Origin: Bacillota bacterium
GTDB lineage: Bacteria > Bacillota_A > Clostridia > DSM-8532
Reading direction: 5' to 3'
Assembly (NCBI GenBank): GCA_023424865.1
Contig: JAFADM010000350.1
Coordinates: 1 to 8,823, forward strand
Length of the DNA: 8,823 bases
Below the pieces are notes generated by a model. The model saw nothing but the letters and a program-made list of their open reading frames with translations. It was not told where the DNA came from and did no database searches. The first letter of the stretch is position 1. Every line of letters begins with the position of its first letter. The position numbers and the translations under genes are program-made. Below are positions 1-6,049 of this stretch, piece after piece.

Positions 1-49
1 GACACATGAGAATAAAGCTATAAATCGGATTGGCACCGTAGCTTGTTAT

Positions 50-54
50 AGGAG
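50..54 (+). promoter_or_regulatory. Ribosome-binding site of the alpha/beta hydrolase gene
   Basis: AGGAG lies 8 nt before the ATG at 63. This is good Shine-Dalgarno spacing and supports that start. The promoter probably lies partly or wholly outside the window. Confidence 0.7.
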
Positions 55-62
55 ATCTAAGC

Positions 63-803
63 ATGGAAGGAAATTTTACAAAGAAAACAGTAAATAATAA
101 TGGCATTGAAATTGAGTACTATGTCAGTAATCAAGTAAATGAGAAAGCTACATTAATTATATCTATGGGAATATGGGAGCCTGCAATTCGGGCATTTCCT
201 TTAATGGCAAGGCTAACAGGAAGGCATTGCATTGTACTAAGTTACCGGGGACGGGGTGGCAGCAGTACTCCAAAATCAGGTTTTGACTGGAACCATCACG
301 CAACAGACCTTGCTTGTGTACTACAAAATGAACCGGCCAATAATCCTGTGTTTTTGGGCTTTTCAAAAGGTGTTTCTTATATGCTTGGTTATTTGTCGGA
401 AAATTCAAACCTTGCCAAGGGAATAATTATAATAGATTATCCTGCCATTCACTCAAAATTAGAAAAAGGGGCTGCTCAGTTTTGGAGTAATCTGATTTAT
501 AATGGCTACAGGCTGGATAATTATGTAAACACTCATACTTTAGAGGGAATCGAACGTGAATCAACTTATAAGGAATTTTACCGGGAGTTAAATGAAATGC
601 ACTGTCCGATATGGCTGTTTCAAGGTACGGACACAGAGTCGGACATTCCCTCTAATCTTTCGGATGAAGATATATTAAAATATAAAAATTCGGTAAGCGA
701 TTTTGAAATTATTCATTTCAGGGACAGCGGACATATGATTTTGGATGAAGAGCTGGGAAAGGCTGCACGCTGCATAAAAAAGATACTTGATAGGATTGAT
801 TAG
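63..803 (+). CDS. Alpha/beta hydrolase family protein
   Basis: A 246-residue cytoplasmic protein without signal peptide or membrane segment, probably an esterase or related hydrolase of unknown substrate. The nucleophile elbow is G-F-S-K-G at residues 99-103, with Ser101 as nucleophile. It follows the strand PVFLGFS and is preceded by Y-R-G-R-G-G-S-S at 61-68, the usual loop after strand beta-4. The late motif S-G-H-M puts the catalytic histidine at His224. The acid is probably Asp190 or a nearby Asp in the stretch QGTDTESD. The usual HG oxyanion motif near residue 35 is replaced by S-M-G-I-W, so the oxyanion hole is not the textbook one. The length fits a minimal alpha/beta fold with a short cap. 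The gene is followed by a 254-bp gap and appears monocistronic. The fold assignment is solid; the reaction cannot be named. Confidence 0.85.
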   Translation: MEGNFTKKTVNNNGIEIEYYVSNQVNEKATLIISMGIWEPAIRAFPLMARLTGRHCIVLSYRGRGGSSTPKSGFDWNHHATDLACVLQNEPANNPVFLGFSKGVSYMLGYLSENSNLAKGIIIIDYPAIHSKLEKGAAQFWSNLIYNGYRLDNYVNTHTLEGIERESTYKEFYRELNEMHCPIWLFQGTDTESDIPSNLSDEDILKYKNSVSDFEIIHFRDSGHMILDEELGKAARCIKKILDRID

Positions 804-997
804 GATAGATACAGAAGCCTGATTCATAGGATATATGAAAATGCAGGGAAGCCACGCCAAGGCCCTGTCAGGCTCATGCAGAATGCTTTTGATTTTTAAG
901 GCATACGGAGCGCACGGCAGTGATATTCAGGGCCGCCAAGTGACTATGTGCAAGAGCCTTGAGATATGGGTATAATAATAAAGTAAACAGAAGAATT
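804..997. other. Intergenic stretch with a GC-richer segment, no recognised gene
   Basis: The stretch from about 841 to 960 is visibly more GC-rich than its surroundings. An open frame of 46 codons runs on the plus strand from ATG 835 to the stop at 973-975, but it has only a weak AGGA four bases before it and no family I recognise. A 7-bp inverted repeat (AGCCTGA at 816-822, TCAGGCT at 868-874) encloses 45 nt. There is no T-tract, so this is not an obvious terminator. A TATAAT at 971-976 could be the -10 box for the following gene, but no good -35 box is visible. Confidence 0.35.
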
Positions 998-1043
998 TAA
1001 TTATTAAACAATAATAATTATTAACCAGAGTAATTATTAAACA
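998..1043 (+). repeat. Three direct copies of a 13-bp AT-rich repeat upstream of the DUF2200 gene
   Basis: TAATTATTAAACA occurs at 998-1010 and 1031-1043, and TAATTATTAACCA at 1015-1027. Start-to-start spacing is 17 and 16 bp. Copies 2 and 3 are each followed by GAG. Each unit has internal near-dyad symmetry. The last copy ends one base from the ribosome-binding site, so the array lies in the leader or promoter region of the DUF2200 gene. It could be a cluster of regulator sites or simple AT-rich slippage DNA. Confidence 0.6.
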
Positions 1044-1050
1044 GAGGAGG
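1044..1050 (+). promoter_or_regulatory. Ribosome-binding site of the DUF2200 gene
   Basis: GAGGAGG is a near-perfect Shine-Dalgarno sequence 7 nt before the ATG at 1058. It fixes that start. Confidence 0.8.
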
Positions 1051-1057
1051 ATGCGCA

Positions 1058-1411
1058 ATGTCCCAACATCGTATCTATACTATGAGCTTTGCAAGTGTCT
1101 ATCCGCTTTATATTTCAAAGGCTGAAAAAAAAGGACGCACTCAATCAGAAGTTGATGAAATCATTCGCTGGCTGACCGGATATTCTCAGGCTGAGGTCCA
1201 GCATCACTTAATAAAACAAACCGACTTTGAGACATTTTTTAATAATGCGCCCTTTTTAAACCCCTCAAGAGCTTTAATTAAGGGTGTTATTTGCGGTGTC
1301 AGGATAGAAGATATAGAAGACCCTTTGATGAAGGAAATTCGGTATTTGGATAAGCTGATTGATGAATTGGCAAAAGGCAAGGCTATGGATAAAATACTTC
1401 GGGAGAAATGA
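1058..1411 (+). CDS. DUF2200 family protein
   Basis: A 117-residue protein whose whole length matches the DUF2200 family as I know it. It opens with [15 protein letters not shown] (residues 4-18), continues with a K-x-x-R-T-Q-x-E-V-D-E-I-I-x-W-L-T-G-Y block, and ends with [23 protein letters not shown]. The family consists of small cytoplasmic proteins, widespread in bacteria and of unknown biochemical function. There is no signal peptide or transmembrane segment. The start is fixed by the strong upstream Shine-Dalgarno sequence. The gene converges on the TetR gene, with a GC-rich hairpin region between them. Family membership is confident; the role is unknown. Confidence 0.9.
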   Translation: MSQHRIYTMSFASVYPLYISKAEKKGRTQSEVDEIIRWLTGYSQAEVQHHLIKQTDFETFFNNAPFLNPSRALIKGVICGVRIEDIEDPLMKEIRYLDKLIDELAKGKAMDKILREK

Positions 1412-1438
1412 TTAAAACTGTTTGCCACATAAAGTGAC

Positions 1439-1486
1439 GGCCGAGGCGGGGGAGCGGACGGCCTCCCTCCATGGGCTTTATTTTAT
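1439..1486 (+). terminator. Probable intrinsic terminator between the convergent DUF2200 and TetR genes
   Basis: The gap is strikingly GC-rich. GGGGGAG (1448-1454) can pair with CTCCCTC (1463-1469) around an 8-nt loop. An alternative stem pairs GGCCG (1439-1443) with CGGCC (1459-1463). The plus strand then reads into T-rich sequence (1477-1486). Position and composition fit a terminator for the plus-strand gene. The spacer before the T-tract is longer than ideal, so the call is moderate. Confidence 0.45.
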
Positions 1487-2044
1487 ACAGTCATAAAACT
1501 CCAAAAGATCCCTTTTCAGCTTTTCCAACTGATTCTTATCCTGGCTTACCCGATAAAGCAGAAGATGGCCTTCATACATGGCAAATATGCGCTGTGCATT
1601 TACTGCTGCCTTCTCTTTTGGGAGTCCGGAACTTACAAGAACCTCTTCAAATATTACCATAGCCTGTTTAATAGATTCATAACTTTTTAAAGCAATTTCC
1701 GGCACCTCAAGAGCGGTTTCCATTCCCAATACTGCAAAGGGGCAGCCATAGGCAGGTTCTCTTTTCATTGCATCGCTCACAACGGCTTCAATAAAATCAT
1801 TCCAAGTCTTATTCTTTGCCGCTTTGGTAAGCTCATTCAACCTAAACCGATTGAAATATTCGGATACAGCTATGGCTAACTCCTTTTTGCTCGTAAAATA
1901 AAAATAGAAGGACCCCTTAGAAAGCTCCGCAGAACTTAATATTTCATTTATTCCAGTGGCATTATAACCTTTTTGTAAAAATAGATGAGCAGCACATTCG
2001 ATTAATCGCTCTTTCGTTTTTTCACCTTTTGTGCTCTGGTTCAT
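1478..2044 (-). CDS. TetR/AcrR-family transcriptional repressor (LmrA/QdoR-like)
   Basis: A 188-residue DNA-binding repressor counted from the ATG at 2044. That start is preferred because GGTGGG lies 8 nt upstream. The in-frame ATG at 2068 would add 8 residues, has no Shine-Dalgarno sequence, and the added residues do not look like a TetR N-terminus. The N-terminal helix-turn-helix covers about residues 10-56, with the family pattern A-x-x-L-F-x-x-K-G-Y-x-A-T-G-I-x-E-I and K-G-S-F-Y-F-Y-F. The C-terminal ligand/dimer domain contains G-C-P-F-A-V-L-G-M-E-T-A (100-111), similar to the LmrA/YxaF subgroup. Its promoter has an operator-like palindrome just downstream of the -10 box. A near-identical site follows the -10 of the neighbouring EF-G gene, so it probably represses both. 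The ligand is unknown. Confidence 0.88.
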   Translation of the reverse strand: MNQSTKGEKTKERLIECAAHLFLQKGYNATGINEILSSAELSKGSFYFYFTSKKELAIAVSEYFNRFRLNELTKAAKNKTWNDFIEAVVSDAMKREPAYGCPFAVLGMETALEVPEIALKSYESIKQAMVIFEEVLVSSGLPKEKAAVNAQRIFAMYEGHLLLYRVSQDKNQLEKLKRDLLEFYDCIK

Positions 2045-2067
2045 ACGTTCTTCCCACCAACCTATCA

Positions 2068-2103
2068 TTAATATTTAGCTTTTATATCTAGCCTTAATAT
2101 TTA
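2068..2103 (-). repeat. Short direct repeat in the TetR leader
   Basis: TTAATATTTA occurs twice on the plus strand, at 2068-2077 and 2094-2103. It lies in the roughly 137-nt untranslated leader predicted for the TetR transcript, just upstream of the coding start. It may be only AT-rich background. Confidence 0.3.
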
Positions 2104-2167
2104 ACTTCACGGCTGAATCAATTTATAATTATGAAACTTCCAGATCTCATTGATATCAGAAAATCTA

Positions 2168-2183
2168 AACAGACTGGTCTATT
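2168..2183. promoter_or_regulatory. Operator-like palindrome at the TetR promoter
   Basis: The plus strand reads AACAGACTGGTCTATT. The core AGAC-TG-GTCT is a perfect dyad apart from its central TG. The site begins 5 bp after the -10 box of the TetR promoter and covers the expected transcription start, ideal for autorepression. Thirteen of 15 bases (2169-2183) match the site at the EF-G promoter (4517-4531). It resembles the box ending YGGTCTA that I recall for Bacillus LmrA/QdoR. Confidence 0.7.
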
Positions 2184-2187
2184 AAGC

Positions 2188-2215
2188 ATTATAGCATATG
2201 GCACTGTAAAGTCAA
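2188..2215 (-). promoter_or_regulatory. SigA-type promoter of the TetR gene
   Basis: On the minus strand TTGACT (2215-2210) is followed by a 16-bp spacer and TATAAT (2193-2188). This is 11 of 12 consensus positions. Transcription would start near 2181, inside the operator palindrome, giving a leader of about 137 nt before the ATG at 2044. Confidence 0.75.
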
Positions 2216-2350
2216 GGAAAGGCGGTTTATATGCTCTGTTCGAGGTATATAAACCGCTCCTGTTTGTCCGTCTTCAGCAATCTCTTTTGGAGTGACAGTA
2301 TTTACTGAACCGCCTAAGTATAGCTGCGCACTTACGGATGCTGATAATAC
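2189..2350 (-). other. Open stretch without a start codon downstream of EF-G, possible gene relic
   Basis: The minus-strand frame from 2350 to the stop at 2191-2189 is open for 53 codons. It reads like protein (for example L-G-G-S-V-N-T-V-T-P-K-E-I-A-E-D-G-Q-T-G-A-V-Y-I-P-R) but has no ATG, GTG or TTG before its main body and no ribosome-binding site. It overlaps the hairpin and the TetR promoter. It may be the decayed end of a lost gene, or chance. I do not recognise the family. Confidence 0.25.
2222..2257 (-). terminator. Strong hairpin between the EF-G and TetR genes, probable terminator
   Basis: GCGGTTTATAT (2222-2232) and ATATAAACCGC (2247-2257) form a perfect 11-bp stem. The loop can extend the pairing further (CTC with GAG). 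It lies about 110 nt beyond the EF-G stop and just upstream of the TetR -35 box, so it separates the two minus-strand units. The following minus-strand sequence (CTTTCCTTGACTTT) is T-rich but not a clean T-tract, which keeps the call moderate. Confidence 0.5.
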
Positions 2351-2366
2351 CTACGACGGTGGATTT

Positions 2367-4442
2367 TCACTTGTTTTTTGCAGCTAAGATCTTTTCCGTC
2401 ACATTCTTTGGAACTTCTTCAAAATGATGCATTTCCATAGAATATACCGCTCTGCCTTGAGTCCTTGAACGAAGGTCTGTAGCATACCCGAACATCTCAG
2501 AAAGGGGAACATAACCTCTCACGATGTGTGCGGAATCGCCTGCTTCCATACCCTCGATTTTGCCTCTTCTTGCGTTTATGTCACCTATTACATCTCCCAT
2601 ATACTCGTCCGGAACTGTAACATCAACTTTCATAATTGGCTCCAGAAGGGCAGGATCAGCCTTTTTACAGCCCTCCTTAAATGCCATGGAACCGGCAATT
2701 TTAAATGCCATTTCCGAAGAGTCGACTTCATGGTATGAGCCATCCACCAGAGTTACTTTAACATCCAATACGGGGTATCCGCCAAGCACACCGTTGTTTA
2801 ATGCTTCCTTTACACCGTTTTCGACCGCAGGAATATACTCTCTCGGTACTGCCCCTCCGACAATCTTATTGACAAACTCAAAGCCTGCCCCGGCTTCCTG
2901 GGGTTCTAACTCAAGCCATACGTGACCGAACTGTCCTTTGCCTCCAGACTGTCTGACAAACTTACCTTCGACTTTGACTTTTTTCCTTATTGTCTCTTTG
3001 TAAGCTACCTGCGGCTTACCTACATTTGCTTCAACCTTGTACTCACGGAGCATTCTATCAACGATAATATCCAGGTGAAGTTCTCCCATACCTGAAATAA
3101 TTGTTTGTCCGGTTTCCTGATCCGTATAAGTCTTAAAAGTGGGGTCTTCCTCTGCGAGCTTGGATAATGCAATGCCCATCTTTTCCTGCCCGGACTTGTT
3201 CTTTGGCTCAATAGCCACGCTGATTACTGTTTCCGGGAATTGCATGGATTCTAAAACAATTAAATGATCCTCATCGCAAAGTGTATCTCCTGTGGTTGTA
3301 TCCTTAAGGCCAATTGCAGCGGCGATATCTCCGGTGAAAACCTCTTTCATTTCTTCTCGATGGTTCGCATGCATTTGCACTATTCTGCCTATCCTCTCTC
3401 TTTTACCCTTAACTGAATTACTAACATATGATCCTGCATCCAGCTTTCCTGAATACACTCTAAAGAAGCATAGCTTTCCTACAAATGGGTCAACCATGAT
3501 TTTAAAGGCTAATGCTGAAAAGGGTTCATTATCATCAGGCTTTCTTTCCATTTCCTCATCGCCGTCAGCAGAGAGCCCTTTAATAGGCGGCATATCTTCC
3601 GGGGAGGGCATATAAGCGATGACGGCATCCAGCATAAGTTGAACGCCCTTGTTTTTATAAGAAGAACCGCATAGAACCGGAGTTATTTTAGTTCCGATCG
3701 TTCCTCTTCTTAAACCGGCCACAAGCTCTTGTGCAGTAATCTCTTCACCTTCAAGATATTTCATCGTCAACGCTTCATCTTGCTCCGCTACTGCTTCAAC
3801 AAGCTTCATTCGGTACTCTTCAGCTAAGGCCCGCATTTCTTCAGGAATATCGGTTTCCTCAATTTTTTCACCCAGATCATCCTTGTACATTTCCGCTTTC
3901 ATTTTTACCAGATCTATAATTCCTGTAAAAGTATCTTCACTGCCGATAGGTAATTGAATGGGTACGGCATTCGCATGGAGTCTGTTTTTCATCATATCTA
4001 CAACTCTTAAAAAATCAGCCCCCATGATATCCATTTTATTTATATATACCATTCTCGGAACCTGATACTTATCAGCCTGTCGCCATACAGTCTCTGTTTG
4101 CGGTTCAACACCGTCTTTAGCCGAGAGTACAGTTACGGCGCCGTCAAGCACACGGAGAGATCTCTCCACTTCAACGGTAAAGTCAACATGTCCCGGAGTG
4201 TCAATTATATTAATTTTGTGCCCTTTCCACTGTGCGGATGTTGCAGCAGAAGTAATCGTTATACCTCTTTCTTGTTCCTGCTCCATCCAGTCCATGGTAG
4301 CCGCACCTTCATGAACCTCACCTATCTTATAAGTTCTTCCTGTATAAAACAGAATTCTCTCCGTCGTGGTCGTTTTTCCTGCATCAATATGAGCCATGAT
4401 GCCTATATTTCTAACTTTATCTAACGCAATTTGTCTAGGCAC
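2367..4442 (-). CDS. fusA: Translation elongation factor G (stand-alone copy)
   Basis: A 691-residue GTPase that drives tRNA/mRNA translocation on the ribosome and, with RRF, ribosome recycling. The GTG start at 4442 is chosen because it gives the canonical N-terminus ([14 protein letters not shown]), family length and a GGGAAG site 6 nt upstream. An upstream in-frame TTG (4520) would lie in the operator. G domain: A-H-I-D-A-G-K-T (17-24), switch I R-G-I-T-I (59-63), D-T-P-G-H (81-85, with catalytic His85), N-K-M-D (135-138). All later domains are intact, including [10 protein letters not shown] and [11 protein letters not shown] in domain IV. It looks like orthodox EF-G, not a tetracycline-protection protein. 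Unusually, it is not beside rpsL, rpsG or tuf. It is a single-gene unit with a TetR-type operator at its start point, which suggests an extra, inducible copy. Confidence 0.95.
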   Translation of the reverse strand: MPRQIALDKVRNIGIMAHIDAGKTTTTERILFYTGRTYKIGEVHEGAATMDWMEQEQERGITITSAATSAQWKGHKINIIDTPGHVDFTVEVERSLRVLDGAVTVLSAKDGVEPQTETVWRQADKYQVPRMVYINKMDIMGADFLRVVDMMKNRLHANAVPIQLPIGSEDTFTGIIDLVKMKAEMYKDDLGEKIEETDIPEEMRALAEEYRMKLVEAVAEQDEALTMKYLEGEEITAQELVAGLRRGTIGTKITPVLCGSSYKNKGVQLMLDAVIAYMPSPEDMPPIKGLSADGDEEMERKPDDNEPFSALAFKIMVDPFVGKLCFFRVYSGKLDAGSYVSNSVKGKRERIGRIVQMHANHREEMKEVFTGDIAAAIGLKDTTTGDTLCDEDHLIVLESMQFPETVISVAIEPKNKSGQEKMGIALSKLAEEDPTFKTYTDQETGQTIISGMGELHLDIIVDRMLREYKVEANVGKPQVAYKETIRKKVKVEGKFVRQSGGKGQFGHVWLELEPQEAGAGFEFVNKIVGGAVPREYIPAVENGVKEALNNGVLGGYPVLDVKVTLVDGSYHEVDSSEMAFKIAGSMAFKEGCKKADPALLEPIMKVDVTVPDEYMGDVIGDINARRGKIEGMEAGDSAHIVRGYVPLSEMFGYATDLRSRTQGRAVYSMEMHHFEEVPKNVTEKILAAKNK

Positions 4443-4448
4443 AAATAT

Positions 4449-4457
4449 CTTCCCTTC
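4449..4457 (-). promoter_or_regulatory. Ribosome-binding site that decides the GTG start of EF-G
   Basis: GAAGGGAAG on the minus strand ends 6 nt before the GTG at 4442. The TTG that would extend the frame to 4520 has no such site and lies only a few bases after the predicted transcription start. Confidence 0.6.
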
Positions 4458-4479
4458 TGTTTTGTTTTTAAAGTATGCA

Positions 4480-4509
4480 TTGTGTAATGTATTTTTACAT
4501 ACAACACAA
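4480..4509 (-). promoter_or_regulatory. Hairpin in the EF-G 5' leader
   Basis: On the minus strand TTGTGT-TGTAT pairs with ATACA-TT-ACACAA. This gives 11 bp with a 2-nt bulge and a 6-nt GTAAAA loop. It sits between the predicted start point (about 4528) and the ribosome-binding site, within a leader of about 85 nt. There is no U-tract, so it is not a simple terminator. It could protect the mRNA end or tune translation. Confidence 0.45.
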
Positions 4510-4516
4510 ATTATAT

Positions 4517-4531
4517 ACAAACCGGTCTATT
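4517..4531. promoter_or_regulatory. Operator-like site at the EF-G start point, matching the TetR-gene operator
   Basis: The plus strand reads ACAAACCGGTCTATT. It differs at only two positions from ACAGACTGGTCTATT at 2169-2183. The ACCGGT core is palindromic. The site begins 4 bp after the TATAAT box and covers the predicted transcription start, so a bound repressor would block initiation. The sequence to its left (TATATACAAA on the plus strand) also fits the AT-rich half of the LmrA/QdoR-type box as I recall it. Confidence 0.7.
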
Positions 4532-4534
4532 TTT

Positions 4535-4562
4535 ATTATATATGAATTTTTTATATTGTCAA
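4535..4562 (-). promoter_or_regulatory. Consensus SigA promoter of the EF-G gene
   Basis: TTGACA (4562-4557), a 16-bp spacer and TATAAT (4540-4535) on the minus strand match the consensus at all 12 positions. The predicted start is near 4528. Such a strong promoter paired with an overlapping operator fits a gene that is silent under repression and highly expressed when induced. Confidence 0.85.
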
Positions 4563-4912
4563 GTGAACTGCTAAACGCGGTTATCACCCTCACTTTGGTA
4601 ACAAGAAGAGGCTGTTGAAAATATGGCCCTCAATAACTGCCTAGCATTACCTGCCGGACTATTTATTCCGGAGCCATTCGGGATTAATTCTGCCCTTGAG
4701 ATACACCATCATTATATAACACGAAATGGACTTTTTAGCACCAGTTATACTTTTCCGGAAAATCATATCAGTAAATTTAAGAAAATGTAAAACTTTTTCT
4801 TAAATTTCAGAGTTTGAGGCTCCATAACGGCATTACACAACTTCAATATGTCTTGATTAGTTGAAATGATAAACGTTTAAGCAGGCATCCCTTTAGCGGT
4901 AGAGTATAAAAC
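4563..4912. other. 350-bp gap between the EF-G promoter and the PhzF gene, no supported gene
   Basis: No gene can be supported here. A 35-codon minus-strand frame (4659-4766) has no ribosome-binding site. The segment GGCTGTTGAAAATATGG near 4610 is reminiscent of insertion-sequence ends, but no partner inverted repeat or transposase is visible. The main structure is the long AT hairpin at 4772-4808. Part of this gap may be decayed mobile or coding DNA. Confidence 0.4.
4773..4807. repeat. Perfect 13-bp AT-rich inverted repeat downstream of PhzF
   Basis: AAATTTAAGAAAA (4773-4785) and TTTTCTTAAATTT (4795-4807) are exact reverse complements around a 9-nt loop. It lies about 105 nt beyond the PhzF stop. 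The stem has almost no GC and no clean T-tract on either strand beyond the stem, so it is not a standard terminator, though it could still act at the end of the PhzF transcript. Confidence 0.55.
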
Positions 4913-5689
4913 TTATACGTTAATTTCTCCTTGAAGATACAAGACGGCTTTTCCGGCAATTTTGACCCTTTCACCGCAGTTCTCACAATAAAGAACGCCG
5001 CCACGTTTTGAAAGCTGTTTTGCCGTTAATTGTTCTTTTCCCAGTCGCTCTGCCCAAAAGGGGATAAGCGTAGAATGCGAAGACCCGGTTACCGGGTCTT
5101 CCGGTATTCCTGCATTGGGAGCAAAGAACCTTGACACAAAATCCACCGTTTCACCCCTTGCGGTCACAATTACGGCAAAACAATCCGGTATTTGCTTAAG
5201 CAAACTCAGGTCAGGGGTTAAGTCCTTTACATCTTGTTCACTGTCGACCAGTAAAAGCAGGTCTCTGGACAAATGGGCTTCAAGCACGGGCATACCTATT
5301 GCCTTGCTCATCAGTTGTGTGACTTTTATCTTTTGGGGAAGCCGAGCGGGAAAATCCATTTCGTATAGATCCCCACGTTTTGTCACGGTCAATGTTCCGC
5401 TTTGTGTTTCAAATCCCATGGTACGAGCTTCCGGGTCAACAAAATTTGCGATGATAAAGCCGCTTGCCAAAGTAGCGTGACCGCATAAATCGATTTCAAC
5501 CTCAGGCGTGAACCAACGAAGGTCGTAATAATTTTCACGTTTTACAAGAAAAGCGGTCTCCGCCAGATTGTTTTCTGCTGCGATATTCTGCATTACATCC
5601 TTATCGGGCCATTCATTCAAGAGGCAGACGCCTGCGGGGTTGCCACCGAATAATTTGTCAGTAAACGCATCGACAATATAATAACGCAT
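4913..5689 (-). CDS. PhzF-family protein (phenazine biosynthesis PhzF-like isomerase/epimerase fold)
   Basis: A 258-residue cytosolic protein of the PhzF family, which shares the diaminopimelate epimerase fold and includes isomerases. The start is set at ATG 5689 because AAGGAG (5704-5699) is 9 nt upstream. The earlier ATG at 5698 directly abuts that site with no spacer. Diagnostic motifs are D-A-F-T-D-K-L-F-G-G-N-P-A-G-V (7-21), N-N-L-A-E-T-A-F with the conserved catalytic Glu44, F-T-P-E-V-E-I-D-L-C-G-H-A-T (60-73) and E-D-P-V-T-G-S-S-H (197-205). Length is typical, and both halves of the duplicated fold are present. No other phenazine gene is nearby, so phenazine synthesis is not implied. 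Most stand-alone members have no known substrate. It has its own transcription unit or follows the degraded gene upstream. Confidence 0.92.
   Translation of the reverse strand: MRYYIVDAFTDKLFGGNPAGVCLLNEWPDKDVMQNIAAENNLAETAFLVKRENYYDLRWFTPEVEIDLCGHATLASGFIIANFVDPEARTMGFETQSGTLTVTKRGDLYEMDFPARLPQKIKVTQLMSKAIGMPVLEAHLSRDLLLLVDSEQDVKDLTPDLSLLKQIPDCFAVIVTARGETVDFVSRFFAPNAGIPEDPVTGSSHSTLIPFWAERLGKEQLTAKQLSKRGGVLYCENCGERVKIAGKAVLYLQGEINV
5079..5101. repeat. Perfect palindrome inside the PhzF gene
   Basis: Arms of 11 bp (5079-5089 and 5091-5101) flank a single T. The palindrome encodes the conserved active-site loop E-D-P-V-T-G-S-S, so it is most simply a product of codon choice in a fixed motif. 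Confidence 0.5.
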
Positions 5690-5698
5690 TAAAGTCAT

Positions 5699-5704
5699 CT
5701 CCTT
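5699..5704 (-). promoter_or_regulatory. Ribosome-binding site that decides the PhzF start
   Basis: AAGGAG on the minus strand is 9 nt from the ATG at 5689 but 0 nt from the ATG at 5698, so the shorter protein is the likely product. Confidence 0.65.
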
Positions 5705-5797
5705 GTTTCTTAATATTCTTTCACCATCCAGTGTTTATTTTCGCATATACCTCTGATTTAAAGTAGCTGTCGGTTGTTCGATTATAAACAAGAACCT

Positions 5798-6049
5798 TTA
5801 CACTAAATTCCCCTTTCCCGTTAGCCTTCTCTGCTTTATTAATCTGTTTGCATATTCGCGGGTTTCATCGTATGAATCATATTGACACTCAAGAAGAATT
5901 TTATCTGTCAAAACGCCGTTTTTACCCATAGTAGTTACAATCATCGACCGGCAGAAAGAACATTCCCCATTTCTGTAAGCATGTATAAGAATCTCCTTAC
6001 ATGAAGACGAACTATGCTTAGAATAAATATCTAGTAATTCCATTTGCAT
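5798..6049 (-). CDS. C-terminal fragment of a HEAT-repeat-type protein (probable pseudogene part)
   Basis: An 83-codon frame whose ATG (6049) has no ribosome-binding site. It overlaps the end of the frame upstream (6031-6435) by 19 nt in another register. The sequence includes G-E-C-S-F-C-R (a C-x-x-C-like pair) and L-L-E-C-Q-Y-D-S-Y-D-E-T-R-E-Y-A-N-R-L. From memory, this resembles the carboxyl end of larger clostridial HEAT-repeat proteins whose N-terminus resembles the upstream frame. Codons before the ATG in the same register (…Q-R-V-P-H-Y) continue the homology-like pattern, so the fragment probably begins upstream of the ATG. I infer one ancestral gene with an out-of-frame internal deletion. 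If translated at all, it would be by coupling to the upstream frame. Confidence 0.55.
   Translation of the reverse strand: MQMELLDIYSKHSSSSCKEILIHAYRNGECSFCRSMIVTTMGKNGVLTDKILLECQYDSYDETREYANRLIKQRRLTGKGNLV

Noticed and set aside
2045..2068. ATG at 2068 as start of the TetR gene
   Set aside because: No Shine-Dalgarno sequence precedes it, and the added residues do not fit a TetR N-terminus. ATG 2044 has GGTGGG at suitable spacing.
2524..4424. Several plus-strand open frames of 63-133 codons opposite EF-G
   Set aside because: They are antisense shadows of a strongly conserved gene, without ribosome-binding sites or recognisable products.
2367..4442. EF-G as a tetracycline ribosomal-protection protein (TetM type)
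   Set aside because: Sequence motifs and length in every domain are those of orthodox EF-G.
4443..4520. Upstream in-frame extension of EF-G from a TTG at 4520
   Set aside because: It lies inside the operator, only a few bases after the predicted transcription start, has no ribosome-binding site, and the extra 26 residues are not EF-G-like. The GTG at 4442 gives the canonical N-terminus.
4605..4640. Possible insertion-sequence end (GGCTGTTGAAAAT-like sequence)
   Set aside because: No matching inverted repeat, target duplication or transposase remnant could be found in the window.
4659..4766. 35-codon minus-strand frame between EF-G and PhzF
   Set aside because: No ribosome-binding site and no recognisable family; a frame this short is expected by chance.
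5079..5101. Perfect palindrome in the PhzF gene as a regulator site
   Set aside because: It lies deep in the coding sequence and encodes the conserved E-D-P-V-T-G-S-S loop, so codon choice explains it. It does not match the TetR operator spacing.
4913..5689. Phenazine biosynthesis cluster suggested by PhzF
   Set aside because: No other phz genes are present, and PhzF-like proteins are widespread in bacteria that make no phenazines.
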